Shown: positions 36,044-48,985, counted from the stretch's first letter. The stretch: DNA of 64,000 nt from Scylla paramamosain (GCF_035594125.1 NC_087180.1:14274115-14338114), one strand, 5' to 3'. Notes: a model not told the origin generated them from the sequence alone. Translations and numbers: made by a program.

Positions 36044-36159
36044 TCCCTCACCTGTGAAAAAAGGTGTGCCAATGAAGTCTAGATTCAGGTGTAAATTGCA
36101 GGTGTGTGAGGCAGTGTTGGGGAAGGGAAGCATTAGGGGAAGGAGGCAGGGCGATAAAG

Positions 36160-36420
36160 AATGGAAGAAACGAGAAGGAAAGGAAATTATACCAAGTGTT
36201 GATATATGAAGGAAGTGGAAGAAAGAGGAAGAGTAGGAGGAGGAGGAGGAGGAGGACAGGAAGACAAGTCACGCGCGAAGGAGGTAATATCATTTTAATT
36301 TCTGATTTAAGGAGAAGGAAAGAGGAAGGAGGAGGGAAGGAGCAACGAACTGCGGAGGCGGAGGAAAGTAAGGGGGAGGGTGAGGGAGAAGGAATGGGTA
36401 AGGAGAGAGGGAGAGGTGCA
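36160..36420. repeat. Purine-rich GGA/GGAA block
   Basis: AGGAGG units at 36236-36255 within 260 bp of mostly A/G on +. Lys/Arg/Glu/Gly-rich frame (36106-36444) is composition-driven. Confidence 0.8.
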
Positions 36421-36510
36421 GTGTCTCTCAGGTGTGCTTGTTAATTAAAATGAATTATGTTTCTCTCACCTGTCGCTCGTACTGACTTTCCGCGACTCGT
36501 TATTGCTCAG

Positions 36511-36968
<458 letters not shown>

Positions 36969-37051
<83 letters not shown>
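36969..37051. repeat. (TC)n microsatellite
   Basis: 83 bp, pure. Confidence 0.98.
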
Positions 37052-37055
<4 letters not shown>

Positions 37056-37130
37056 TTATCCAACCACGTTCCCTCGTCTTTTTCTCTTCCTCTTTTCTTG
37101 TTCTTGCTTTTCATCTTCGTGTTTTTCTTT

Positions 37131-37363
37131 TCTTCTTCTTCTTGTTCTTCTTCTTCTTCTTCTTCTTCTTCTTCTTCTTCTTCTTCTTCTTCTTCTTCTT
37201 CTCCTTCTTCTTCTTTTCATCTTCTTCTTCTTGTCTTTCTTGTTCCTGTTGCTGTTCTTCATCTTTTCTTCTTTCCTGTTGTCATTGTCGTCGTCATCAT
37301 TGTCGCCATCCTCCTCCTCCTCTCCTCCTCCTCCTCCTCCTCCTCCTCCTCCTCCTCCTCCTC
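37131..37363. repeat. (TTC)n and (TCC)n tracts
   Basis: TTC units from 37131 to about 37215 with GTTC and CTCC variants, then TCC 37310-37363 with one CTC slip near 37321. Confidence 0.96.
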
Positions 37364-37448
37364 AAAATCGGGAGGTATAAGAGAGAGGATTCGCGAGAAA
37401 TTATCGGTTGACCTGACGGGCACAACGCGCCATTAATATAACATTGGC

Positions 37449-37691
<243 letters not shown>

Positions 37692-37726
37692 AAACTTCAA
37701 TTTAGTAACGGGAGTAAATGGAGATG

Positions 37727-37728
<2 letters not shown>

Positions 37729-37799
<71 letters not shown>
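37729..37799. repeat. (AC)n microsatellite
   Basis: 71 bp, pure, preceded by GAGATGAA. Confidence 0.98.
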
Positions 37800-37800
<1 letters not shown>

Positions 37801-38128
37801 CGAAGAGACAGACAGATCCTCTCCTCAAATAAAGGAAAATAAAAAGAGAAAGAAAGAGATAGAAAGGAAATAAGGATTTATGTTTATAGAGAACAAAAGT
37901 TTTATCCAAGTTATTTCCCCAATTCCCACCCATTATCCTCCTGACACACAATTAATGGGGGTCGTTTTAGTACCTTTCCTTCCTCCCCCATTCATCCCCC
38001 TACCCCTCCCTTAACCCCTTCCCTTCCCCCCTTTCTGTCTTTCTCTCTCACTCCCAAACCACCATGTCCTTTCCTGCTCTTTCCTCTCTTCTGTCAATGA
38101 CCTTTTTATTTCCTCTCTCCATGTATCT

Positions 38129-38131
<3 letters not shown>

Positions 38132-38215
<84 letters not shown>
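38132..38215. repeat. (TC)n microsatellite
   Basis: 84 bp, pure. Confidence 0.98.
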
Positions 38216-38217
<2 letters not shown>

Positions 38218-38790
38218 GCTTCTCCCTTCATCTCTCAGTCTTTTTTTCTCCCTTCTCCCTTTCCTTCTTCCTTCCATTTCAGTCAGTTCCTCTCCGTCCC
38301 CTCTCCCTTTTTCCTTCTTTCTTTTCATCGTCTTTCCTATCTTAAAGCTTCATCTCCCTCCATTCTTTCATCTTTCCTTCCTTACTTCCTTCCTTCCTTC
38401 ATTCATTCATTCATTCATTCATTCATTCATTCCTTTCTTCTTTCCTCATTTCCTTACTTTCTTTAACTTTCTTTGTTCTTGTTTCTCTCCTTCATCCTTT
38501 CTTTTATTCCTTCTTTATTTCCTTCCTTCCTTCCTTCCTTCCTTCCTTCCTTCCCTAATTGTACTTCTTTCCTTTCTCCTGCTTTAATAACTTCCTTCCT
38601 TCCCTTCTTTTTCTTTCTTCCTTCCCTTTTTCTTTCCTTTTTACTCTTCTCCTCATCTTCATTTTCTTCTCTCTCAGCCCACCTTAACTCTCCTTCCCCT
38701 CTCTTTTGCGCTCTTTCCCCTCATCCTTTTCCACTCCACCTCACTCACCCTCATTCCCCTCATCCCTTACCACCACCTCACTCACTCGTC
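38216..38790. repeat. Pyrimidine-rich block with (TTCA)n and (TTCC)n
   Basis: TTCC words, TTCA units at 38398-38432 and TTCC units at 38518-38555 in a strongly C/T-biased 570 bp. Confidence 0.88.
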
Positions 38791-38933
38791 TGACCTCTCA
38801 TGAACCCCAGAACCCCCGAAATGCGTCACCTTCTTCATGGAAACGCAAGGTGATGTCAGTTACAGACGGAAAGGTAGGCAAAAATTACCGGGAAAATATT
38901 AGTTTGTTTTTGTTACATTTTTGTGTTATGTTT

Positions 38934-38935
<2 letters not shown>

Positions 38936-39014
<79 letters not shown>
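38936..39014. repeat. (GA)n microsatellite
   Basis: 79 bp, pure. Confidence 0.98.
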
Positions 39015-39016
<2 letters not shown>

Positions 39017-39469
39017 ACGTTTTCCTTCTATTTGCAGCTCTCACACGAAATTAAAACTAGTTCACTTGATAATGATATGACGTAGCAAGATGTAATAAAA
39101 AAAAAATTAATAAAAAAATAAGTACAAACTCCCAAAGGGCGACTTAATATTTGGACTTCAAAAGAGAATCAATATTACGCCGAATGATTGAGTTATATCA
39201 CTCCAAATATTTGTTGACGGAAGTGAACTGGATGGATATATATTTTTTATTTATTATTATTTTTTTTTTATTTACCTACTCTACTTTATCAGACGAGAAG
39301 CGAGCCTCGAGATATAACCCTGAAATCAAGTTTACGTAGATGTGATGAAGGATTAAAAATAGCAAAAAAATAAATAAATAAAAATTCAATTAGTTCTTAC
39401 AAAAAGTGAATTAGCTAAATGTTCTCGGAAAATGATTACGGTAATAAATAGGTTAGGTGATTTAATTGA

Positions 39470-39830
<361 letters not shown>

Positions 39831-39989
39831 CCCACAGTCCTCCCTGATCCTCTTGTGCTGATGAGGAGCCTTCAGGTGTGTCTGGGGCTCTAGCGAGACA
39901 TCTGTGTCCTCCTGGCCCTTCCACGCTGCTCAACATTGCATACATGTGGACCACCGATGTTACCCCCTATACAGTATTTACTTTAACTA

Positions 39990-40540
39990 GAGAGGCGTAG
40001 GTTAAGAGGGGATCTGACAGAGTTCCTTTTAAGTGTTGAAACGTAACAAGGGTTATATAAACAAACGTCTTCAGGGTCAGTATTCAGGACAGGGCAAGAA
40101 GTAATGAGTTCAAGCTTAATGAAGTTAGATTTTTTAAAAAGGTAGGAGTAAATTGGTTCTCAAAAAGGGTAGGTTAGGAAGGGATCTGACAGAAGTCTTT
40201 TAAATGGTAGGATATAACGAGGGTGACAGCAAAATCTTCTGGGTCAGTACTCAGGATAGAATAAAAAGTAATAGGTTCAAGTTTGATAAAGTTAGATTTA
40301 GAAAAGAGGGAGGAATCGGTTTTCAAATAGAGTGGTAGATGAATCGAATAAACTCAGTAATCAAGATGGTTGTGGCGAGTCATTAGAGAACTTTAAAAGA
40401 AGGTTAGGCATATATATGGGTGAGGATAATAGGAAATAGGTAGATATGTTATTTACAGGGACTGCCACGTGTAGGCCTGACGACTTCTTGCACCTTTCTT
40501 ATTTTTCTCATGTTCGTAATGTTGCAAACTGCTCTATTTT
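39990..40540 (+). mobile_element. Retroelement 3' relic, two tandem partial copies
   Basis: Translated piecewise, two degenerate copies carry the C-terminal signature I associate with decapod LINE-like open frames: RLRGDLTE (from about 39998) and RLGRDLTEVF (from about 40172), then NRVV-DES-NKLSN and SLENFKRRL. The frame is broken by stop codons and indels. A diagnostic tail GGGACTGCCACGTGTAGGCC follows at about 40459-40478. Shared words GGGATCTGACAGA and GGGTCAGTA-TCAGGA mark the two copies about 170 bp apart. No catalytic reverse transcriptase motif is present. Family assignment is from memory. Confidence 0.65.
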
Positions 40541-41000
40541 ATTTGGAATTAGTTATGAAAATATATATGTATTCTAAAGTTTTGTCATCTTAAGTAAGTA
40601 TTGTGCTGCTAAAAATGAAATACATGTCACAGAAAAGTAATGAGTGAGGCGTCTTCCGGGGAAAAAAATAACTTACGTTCACGAAAAAAAAAGTAAGATA
40701 TGTTTTGAAAATGATACCGTACTAAAAGGGAAAACTAAAATATCACCTTCAAGAAAAATATAACAGAATCCACGGAGAATATTTTCAATGATGCCTTTTC
40801 TTCTTTGATTCACTTATTCTTCATTATGACTCTCGTGATTTTTTTTTTCCCCTTTATGATTCACACGTGATTCACCTGCTTCTGATAATGACTCGTGCGT
40901 GACTCATCTGACAGATTCGTACATTTGTCACTAATACTTTTTCCCCGCACGTACAAACTCCGTATCATTCAACAGTGATTTAGAAACTTTCTTTTCTTTT
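40541..41000. other. AT-rich spacer
   Basis: Contains TATATATGTAT near 40563, A-runs and two similar GACTCGTG(C)GTGA/CACGTGATTCA words near 40865-40905. No gene signal. Confidence 0.45.
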
Positions 41001-41234
41001 GCTGCATCATAAATTACCAGCCACTTCCCGTCTTTCCTCTCCAGCGAAACACTCTTTCCCTCACTCTGACCATGTAAACATTACCTGCAATTTACTTTTC
41101 CTCAGCAGCAATTTCATTTTTCCTCGTTACCCTCACCAGCCATTTCACTTCCCCTCCACAGGCAGGCTCGTTTCCTCTCCTTTAACTTTACCAGCACTTA
41201 ACCTTGCCTAGTTTCCATTTTCCTCAACAGTAAC

Positions 41235-41500
41235 AACAAATTTTTCTCTTTTCTTACCTTTCTCACCTTAAGATCCTCTCACCTCTTCACTCTCATATCC
41301 CCCTTTTTCTCCTCTTTTCCTATTCCTCTCATCTTAAGATTTTCCCACCTCCTCGTGTCTCTCATTTCCCTCTTTTTCTCTTCTTTTTTACCTTTCTCAG
41401 CTTACCCTCCCATCTATTCTTCACTCGTCCTCTCTCCTATTTTTCTTACCTTTCTCACCTGAAGACCCTCCCACCTACTCCTCCTCACTCGTCTCCCCCG
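41235..41500. repeat. Four-copy tandem array, 58-68-bp unit
   Basis: TCTCA(C/G)CTTAAGA-CC-CTCCCACCT-like starts lie at 41266, 41331, 41399 and 41457. Each is followed by TCTTCACTC and a CTTTTTCTC stretch. Strongly C/T-biased. Confidence 0.8.
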
Positions 41501-42092
41501 TTAGCCACGCCCTTGATGGCCCAGGGAAGCGGCGTCTGTGTCGAGACGGGTCATTAGCCAGGAGACAGAGACTTAGGGAGCCCCCAGAGACTAAACCACC
41601 ATGTCCCACCAACTCGCAAAGGGAGGCCGTTGAGGTACAAAGACACAAAGGCCACAAGGGTACATAGGTCACATGGAGGCATCAGACATGGGTACTAAAT
41701 GTTGATTATGTAGTGTGCTTTGCTTTAAGTCCCTCACATACTCCTTATCACTCTCCTCTCTCGTATATAGTTTGTAAGGAGCGTGTGGTCCTCAAAGTCG
41801 CAGCAGCTGATATTTACGACACATCATGATGGCGCAAGTGATTAATTATTTATGTAATGTATAATAATTAACCGATTGAGCGACTGATTAAATTTGGCCC
41901 CGCAACATTGAGGTCTTGTGGCGCCGCTCAGTCTATAATGAACAGGATCAGAATGAAATTTATGTGATATATAGAAGAGATGTACAGTAGAATACGAAGA
42001 CATGATACACTGCACAATTATACGGTGCACAGAACTTGTATATAGAGAGGACCAAGTGACAGAGCCAGACAAAGCCACTTGGATATGGACTG

Positions 42093-42095
<3 letters not shown>
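41501..42095. other. Unique stretch, unresolved - strand frame
   Basis: A 65-codon - strand frame (41475-41672) begins MTYVPLWPLCLCTST; it has no domain and no supporting splice sites. The rest is AT-leaning without repeats. Confidence 0.35.

Positions 42096-42156
<61 letters not shown>
42096..42156. repeat. (GA)n microsatellite
   Basis: 61 bp, pure, followed by GGTGGGGGG. Confidence 0.97.
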
Positions 42157-42158
<2 letters not shown>

Positions 42159-42233
42159 GGGGGGAAGTAAGCCATCACAAAACCAAGAAACACAAGAGAG
42201 TTAACAACGTAACTTACAGACCAGATAAACTAA

Positions 42234-42235
<2 letters not shown>

Positions 42236-42299
<64 letters not shown>
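42236..42299. repeat. (CA)n microsatellite
   Basis: 64 bp, pure. Confidence 0.97.
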
Positions 42300-42301
<2 letters not shown>

Positions 42302-42805
42302 GAAAGAGACACAAAGGGAGGAGAGGAATGAGGCACGGGCGGGCACGGAGGCAAGAGGCAGTAAAAGGGAACCATTTAAACCTCACTGAACGGAGGGACC
42401 CTGTGAGCGCCACACTGAAGGGCGGCACTTATGGATCCAATAAGCAGGAGGGCGGTGTCGTAAACCCAGAGAGAGAGAGAGAGGGAGAGAGAGTGAGTCG
42501 TCCCGCTCTCTCACTTCTCTCCGGAACTCGTTTCCATCTGCGGCTCACTCACTCCCCTTTTTTCCTTTTTTCCATCGCTTCAATTTGTTTGCTGTGAGAT
42601 ATATATTTTTTCTCCCTTTTCTCTTTCTCTTTTTTTTTTTTATTTCGAGGGAAGGAAAGAGGTAATGGAGTCGATGGTTTGTTTGTTTGGTCTGTTTGTT
42701 TGTTTTTTCTCTCTTTTCTGTGAGATTTTTTTACTGGGTTTGTTTGTGTAGTGGATGGTAATTTGCGATGTGGGGATGTAGATGCCTTATTGCAGTGAGA
42801 TTCAT

Positions 42806-42851
42806 AGTCGTAGTAGTAGTAGTAGTAATAGTAGTAGTAGTAGTAGTAGTA
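42806..42851. repeat. (TAG)n microsatellite
   Basis: About 46 bp with one TAA variant near 42828. Confidence 0.94.
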
Positions 42852-42899
42852 ATCATTACCTCATTATTTGTTATCTTCATCGTCATCCTTTACTGTCAT

Positions 42900-43225
42900 T
42901 TCTTCCTACACTCTTTGTCCTTTCCTTTCCCTTCTTTGCTTTTCTTTTTCTGTCTCCTTTCCATTATTTTCTCCTTTCCCTTTCCTTTTTCCTTTCCCTT
43001 CTCTTTTCATTTCTCCTCCTTTTCTTTCCCTATTTCATGTCTCCTTTCCCTTCTCTTTCCGTACTGTTACTTTTCTTCACCTTCATAACTCTACTTTCCC
43101 GTTGTCTTCTTATCTCCTCCCATTCCCTTTCTCTCCCTTTCCTTCCCATCCCTTCCTTTTCCTTCCTTTCCCTTCATATCCCTTCCCTTCGTATCCCCTT
43201 CCCTTCCCTTCCCTTCCCACGCCCG
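42900..43225. repeat. Pyrimidine-rich block with (CCCTT)n
   Basis: CCTTT/CCCTTC words throughout, resolving into CCCTT units at about 43190-43218. It keeps a 270-codon Ser/Leu/Phe frame (42782-43594) open; not a gene. Confidence 0.85.
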
Positions 43226-43650
43226 TTATGCAGCCTTGATCACCTTCCATCACACCTGCCCGTCCATAATGAGCCACACACACACCTGCCTCCCCCCCTC
43301 ATCCCACCCGGACACGCCTCATCACCCTCACCTCATCCGTCATGCAGTCATCCACGACAAGGAAAACTGAGCAACATTAACCACAAGTTGCTGTTTTCAC
43401 CCTTTTTTTCTCTGATTTGTTTAGTCTATTCGCCCGTTATATTAGAGGCCAATAATTCAATGTGTTTTCTGTGTCTGTCTGTTTGTCTGTCTCTCTCTCT
43501 CTTTCCTATTATTCTTTATAGAGTCACTGGTCCACATATTCATACCGCAGCACACTTTCACCTGTCATCATTACCTGTGTCTGTACAGGTGTAGGTAAAT
43601 AAAACGCTTCCCGACACAAGGGTTGCGCCTCACTCCGATAGTCCATCCAG

Positions 43651-43724
43651 CCAATCAGAGCCCGTGACGCTTACACCAATGGGCCAATTAGTGTTCATCC
43701 TGAGTAATGCTGTAGTATTATTGG
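43651..43724. promoter_or_regulatory. Cluster of four CCAAT boxes
   Basis: CCAAT at 43651-43655 (in the NF-Y-like context CCAATCAGAG), 43676-43680 and 43684-43688, and the reverse form ATTGG at 43720-43724. Local GC is raised. NF-Y binds CCAAT and such clusters are typical of TATA-less promoters. No TSS, donor or coding exon is evident nearby. Confidence 0.3.
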
Positions 43725-43867
43725 TGCATCCCGCCTGCCAGTAACCAGTGAGCCGCCGGGATCTACCTCACTCGTGTCAGATGTGTTTGTGAGCTGAATT
43801 GTCTTTGTTTTTCGTACGGCAGGAATATCTGACCTGTTTTGCCTTTCCAGTGTAGTGATTATTTATG

Positions 43868-44335
43868 TATACTCCAGGATCAAGGGTTTTGAGACATTCC
43901 TCCAGGGCACTCAAAAAAAGTCGACAGATTATTCGATGGTTGAAAGAAATCGACAAATCTTGACATGGGTTATTGCAGTGCAAAGAAATTCGATATATAC
44001 TCTTTCGGGATAAGTAATTTTAATTTACACTTTTCCTGGGTAAAGAAATTTGTCATAGACTCTTCCAGGATAAAGAATTTAGACACAGAATCTTCCAGGA
44101 TTAAAAATTTTGACATGCGCTTTGGGATAAAGAATTTTGACACATTCTTTCAGGATTAAGTATTTTAATATACATATCCAGAATGAAAGAGAAAATAAGC
44201 GGATTAAGATGTTAGACTCTTCCAGGATGAGTAATTTCTTATATAAACTCTTCCGGAATTAAAAGCAGTCAATACAAACCCTTGCAGGATTGAGAATGTT
44301 GACAGATTTTCCTTAGATAAAGAATTTCGAGAATC
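43868..44335. repeat. Degenerate minisatellite, about 33-36-bp unit
   Basis: The unit approximates CTCTTCCAGGATAAAGAATTT followed by TGACACA. Best copies are near 44065, 44091 and 44127, with at least ten recognisable copies and many substitutions. Confidence 0.82.
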
Positions 44336-44608
44336 ACTACCCAGTTACATATATATTTTCTTAATCCATCTATTTATTTGTTCACGACCCAGGTAAGTAA
44401 TACATGAATGGAAGACCAAATGTACACCCTGGGCGATATATCACCTAAATTTCCACAAACTCACGTGAAAATATCCTTGTTTCGCCATTGGTTGCAAATG
44501 TTCATGTAATTTTTTCCACCCCACGAAGAAGCAACAAAGAGTGAATAATAAGTGTAATTACTATGATGACACGTGCTTAAAAATTCAATACGAGGGACAT
44601 GGAGGGTT

Positions 44609-44611
<3 letters not shown>
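44336..44611. other. AT-rich spacer
   Basis: No recognised element; ACATATATATATT near 44346. Confidence 0.4.

Positions 44612-44683
<72 letters not shown>
44612..44683. repeat. (GA)n microsatellite
   Basis: 72 bp with one GGA break near 44653. Confidence 0.97.
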
Positions 44684-44686
<3 letters not shown>

Positions 44687-44740
44687 CCTTAACATCAACA
44701 AAATCTCATGTACTTACCTCTTTTTCCTCTTTCTTTTCAG

Positions 44741-44786
44741 GTGAGTTGGCAGGTTGAGGTGCAGAATGTGATGAGGTGCTCGCCAG
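44741..44786 (+). other. Candidate 46-nt exon or recursive splice site
   Basis: The strongest splice acceptor I see in the window, CCTCTTTCTTTTCAG, ends at 44740 and is followed immediately by GTGAGT, itself a donor match. If 44741-44786 is an exon, its frame is open (VSWQVEVQNVMRCSP) and it ends CCAG|GTAATC. If not, the abutting acceptor and donor fit the zero-length-exon layout of recursive splicing sites known from long Drosophila introns. Strand + follows from either reading. Confidence 0.28.
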
Positions 44787-44870
44787 GTAATCCTGTGGCG
44801 GTAGAAGTTAAGAGGCATCAACATCTAACCTCCACTCTATCCTTCTCTTACCTTCTTTCGTGTAGCTGCC

Positions 44871-44871
<1 letters not shown>

Positions 44872-44942
<71 letters not shown>
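44872..44942. repeat. (GA)n microsatellite
   Basis: About 70 bp, pure. Confidence 0.97.
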
Positions 44943-44943
<1 letters not shown>

Positions 44944-45050
44944 CATACTTTGATATGTAATTGCTTCTACAGTTTTTATGCCCTTGACTCCGTGTTCTTC
45001 TTCGTTATGTGTTTATCCTAAAAGTTCCGTAATCCTGACATAACCCATCG

Positions 45051-45589
<539 letters not shown>

Positions 45590-45590
<1 letters not shown>

Positions 45591-45950
45591 CTTACTTACT
45601 GTATTGAAATTATGTCTATAAATTTACATCAACTTTCATATTATTTCTTAACATTATAATTTCTTCAACACCAGAAGTACCATGTCTATAAGTTTACCTC
45701 AATCATCATATCACTTCATTGTATCTATATATTTTTAACATTATTTTTTTTTCAACACCTGAACTACGATATTTATAAGGTCAATTCAATTTTCACATCA
45801 CTTGATATTGCATCTATATATTTTAAACCACTTTTTTTCTTCCAAACTGAAGTACTATGTCTGAGTTCGTCACTTTTCACCTAACTTCATTCTATCTGCG
45901 TATTTTCAACACCACCATTATTTTTCACAACACCTGAAGAGCGAGGGTTG
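45590..45950. repeat. Tandem array, about 88-bp unit, four to five copies
   Basis: TTCTTCAACACC(T)GAAGTAC-ATGTCTATAAGTTTACCTCAA-type units have ATGTCTATA-like landmarks at 45612, 45682, 45769 and 45857. A fifth partial start (CAACACCTGAAGAGC) lies near 45930. Confidence 0.85.
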
Positions 45951-46682
<732 letters not shown>

Positions 46683-46739
46683 TATGCTAATCTATACGCT
46701 TAACTGTTGACAGTGGAGTAAATGGTGTTGCTTGTGACT

Positions 46740-47540
46740 CGTAATGGATGTTGGTAGTTGTGGTGGTAGTGACGGTAGCAGTTATGGTCGTGGTGGGGGT
46801 GGTGGTGGTGACAGTCGTTGTGGTTTTGGTGGTAATGGTAGCTGTCATGGCAGTCGTGTTAGTGAGTGATGGTGGTTACAGTAATGGTGGTGGTGATTAG
46901 AGATGGTGATTGTAATAGTGGTAGTGGTGATATTTCAAACTACTGTGCTTGTTCCCTTTTCATAGTGGAGGTAATGATGATGAAGTATGTGGTGATTTGG
47001 AGGTAGTGAAGAATGGTGATAGTGGTGGTGATTGTAATGGAGTGCTTTTGTTCTTGGTTCTGGTGTTAGCGGTGGTGATGGTGGCAGGTATATGTGGTGA
47101 TGTGAAGATAATGAGCAATGGTGATCGTGGTTAACCCTTTCACTGCGACAGGAAACAATGAGTAGCATCAGAAGCAATGCGTGAAGTCTTTATAAGAATG
47201 TACAAGAAAGTTAGCGATAAAAAAAAAGAATAACTCGCAATTTCTTCCCAGTTCAAAGATTACATGTGGCTGAAGAACAAATAAAAATGTCTTAGAGTGA
47301 GAGGTGTACCAAGTGGCAGTCAAAGGGTTAATTGGAGATGCTTTTTTTGTTCTTGCTTATGGTGGTGATGGTGGTGGTGATGGTGGCTGGTATGATGGTG
47401 TCAAGATAATGAAGAATGGTCATAGTGGTGATAGTAATGGAGGTGATGATTCTGATAACGGAGAGGTTTTCTTGTTCTTGATTTTGGTAGTGGTGGTGGC
47501 GGCAGTGGTGGTGGTGGTGGTGGTGGTGACAGGTATGAGA
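46740..47540. repeat. GGTGGT/GATGG minisatellite with about 100-130-bp units
   Basis: Degenerate GGTGGTGATGG words run from 46740 to 47530. Within them a longer unit recurs: GAAGAATGG(T)...GTAATGGAG...TTTTGTTCTTG-TT-TGGTG...GGCAGGTAT(A/G), beginning near 47009, 47107 and 47400. The second copy is split by a TTAA-flanked insertion at 47135-47327. Confidence 0.8.
47135..47327. mobile_element. Non-autonomous TTAA-flanked TIR element (piggyBac-like MITE)
   Basis: A 193-bp segment flanked by TTAA on both sides (47131-47134, 47328-47331). Its termini are inverted: CCCTTTCACTGCGAC on the left and the complement of CCCTTTGACTGCCAC on the right. TTAA target duplication with CCCTTT-type ends is the hallmark of piggyBac-superfamily elements. 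It has no coding capacity. The flanks are two halves of a tandem unit whose neighbours are uninterrupted, which shows it is an insertion. Superfamily assignment is inferred from TSD and ends only. Confidence 0.68.
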
Positions 47541-47656
47541 GGGAACAGCCTTAACCTTTGGCCTCACCTCCTGACGCGGGTCATCACCACCACGCAAGCG
47601 CCGGATGAATATAACAAGAGAATGTCGGGGTTTTCACCTTTTCCAACTCTTTCTTT

Positions 47657-47659
<3 letters not shown>

Positions 47660-47747
<88 letters not shown>
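47660..47747. repeat. (TC)n microsatellite
   Basis: 88 bp, pure. Confidence 0.98.
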
Positions 47748-47750
<3 letters not shown>

Positions 47751-48153
47751 TCCTTTGTTCAACCTTTTCCGTCTTTTTCCCACGTGTTCGTATCATCTCA
47801 TTTCCTCCCTTTTCGTTTTAGTGTCAAAAAGGATCAAGTGAAATTAATCCCCCCTCCTCTCTTATGGTCAGTTTGCATTTTTCTTTTTCTTCTTTTTTTC
47901 TCATTCGTGTTCTTGTTATTTCATTCTTCTCTACGTTCTGCTTTCCTGGAATTCTCTCTACGTCGGGGTCTTCCTTTTTAAATGTTCCCAGTTTTATTTA
48001 GCGCTTTTCTTTTTCTTTTCATTCTTTTTTTTAACTGTTCTTGCCTCTTATTTTTTTTATTGTATCTTTGCTTCTTCCTTTTATTTATTATCCATATGAT
48101 GCGCCGTGGCCTTCTTATTCCTTTCCGTCTTTCTCCCTTTAGCCTCCTCTGAC

Positions 48154-48155
<2 letters not shown>
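47748..48155. other. T/C-rich spacer
   Basis: Pyrimidine-biased, poly-T runs near 47889-47898 and 48027-48034. The 225-codon frame covering it (47304-47981) starts in the GGT repeat, crosses the MITE edge and the TC tract, and is not a gene. Confidence 0.5.

Positions 48156-48235
<80 letters not shown>
48156..48235. repeat. (TC)n microsatellite
   Basis: 80 bp, pure. Confidence 0.98.
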
Positions 48236-48236
<1 letters not shown>

Positions 48237-48582
48237 GTCTACCTCCACATACCTTTTTTTCCTCCAAATCACCCGTTTATAAGCAATTAACTTATTTTCT
48301 ACTTTTATTTTTCCTTTTTTCATCAGATTACCTCCATACGATTTTTCCACTCTGCCTAAATACCTTAGTTTGTAGCCATGCATCTATTTAGTGGGGTTGT
48401 TTGCGCGGTACGGCAAGGCACGCACGGCTAGCTATTCACCTCCTGTCAAAAAATCGTATCCGTGTTAGACAAAAGAAATTTCTCTCCTCTTTGTCTGGTG
48501 TCTTTTTGTGTTTAGGGGGAATGTGAGAGCAGGAGGGCTGGTTGTGTTCATGAGGACGTGTTGGAAGGGGAAAGAGGTAGAG

Positions 48583-48588
<6 letters not shown>

Positions 48589-48668
<80 letters not shown>
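48589..48668. repeat. (GA)n microsatellite
   Basis: 80 bp, pure, 40 bp left of the foldback element. Confidence 0.98.
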
Positions 48669-48671
<3 letters not shown>

Positions 48672-48708
48672 TGATAGCTAAACTACCATACAAAGCGCAC
48701 ACGGGTGT

Positions 48709-48981
48709 AGGACGATTTGGCCTCGGATGATTTGCCCACGGACAATTTGGCCACGGGATGTCACCGTAGGACGTTTTGGCCACGGGAACTTCCCAAGGTG
48801 GACGTTTTGGCCATGAAACATATTTACTGTAATATATATTATATTTTGTATTATTTACATATTTTCACAATTATTATTAATATTCGTATTTATTATATTT
48901 ATATATTTATGTCCTACCCACCGTGGCCAAAACGTCCTAGGGTGACATCCCGTGGCCAAATCGTCCGTGGCCAAATTGTCC

Positions 48982-48985
<4 letters not shown>
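48709..48985. mobile_element. Foldback / inverted-repeat element with GGACNNTTTGGCC motif
   Basis: Left arm (48709-48813) and right arm (48911-48985) are inverted repeats. GGACAATTTGGCCACGGGAT on the left pairs with a right-arm complement differing by one base, and the match extends through GTCACC(G/C)TAGGACGTTTTGGCC. The arms are built from a 13-18-bp submotif GGAC(A/G)(A/T)TTTGGCCACGG, five copies left and three right. The loop (48814-48910) is almost pure A/T. No protein is encoded. It is probably a MITE or foldback transposon; no target-site duplication is clear because (CA)n starts at its right end. Confidence 0.75.

Noticed and set aside
42782..43594. 270-codon + frame
   Set aside because: Driven by TAG/CCCTT repeats and pyrimidine bias; no recognisable domain.
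46740..47540. Gly/Val/Met-rich coding repeat protein
   Set aside because: Units vary in length out of frame and one is split by a transposable element, so no reading frame is preserved.
47304..47981. 225-codon + frame
   Set aside because: Starts inside the TTAA-flanked element and runs through GGT and TC repeats; insertion and repeat boundaries show it is not a gene.
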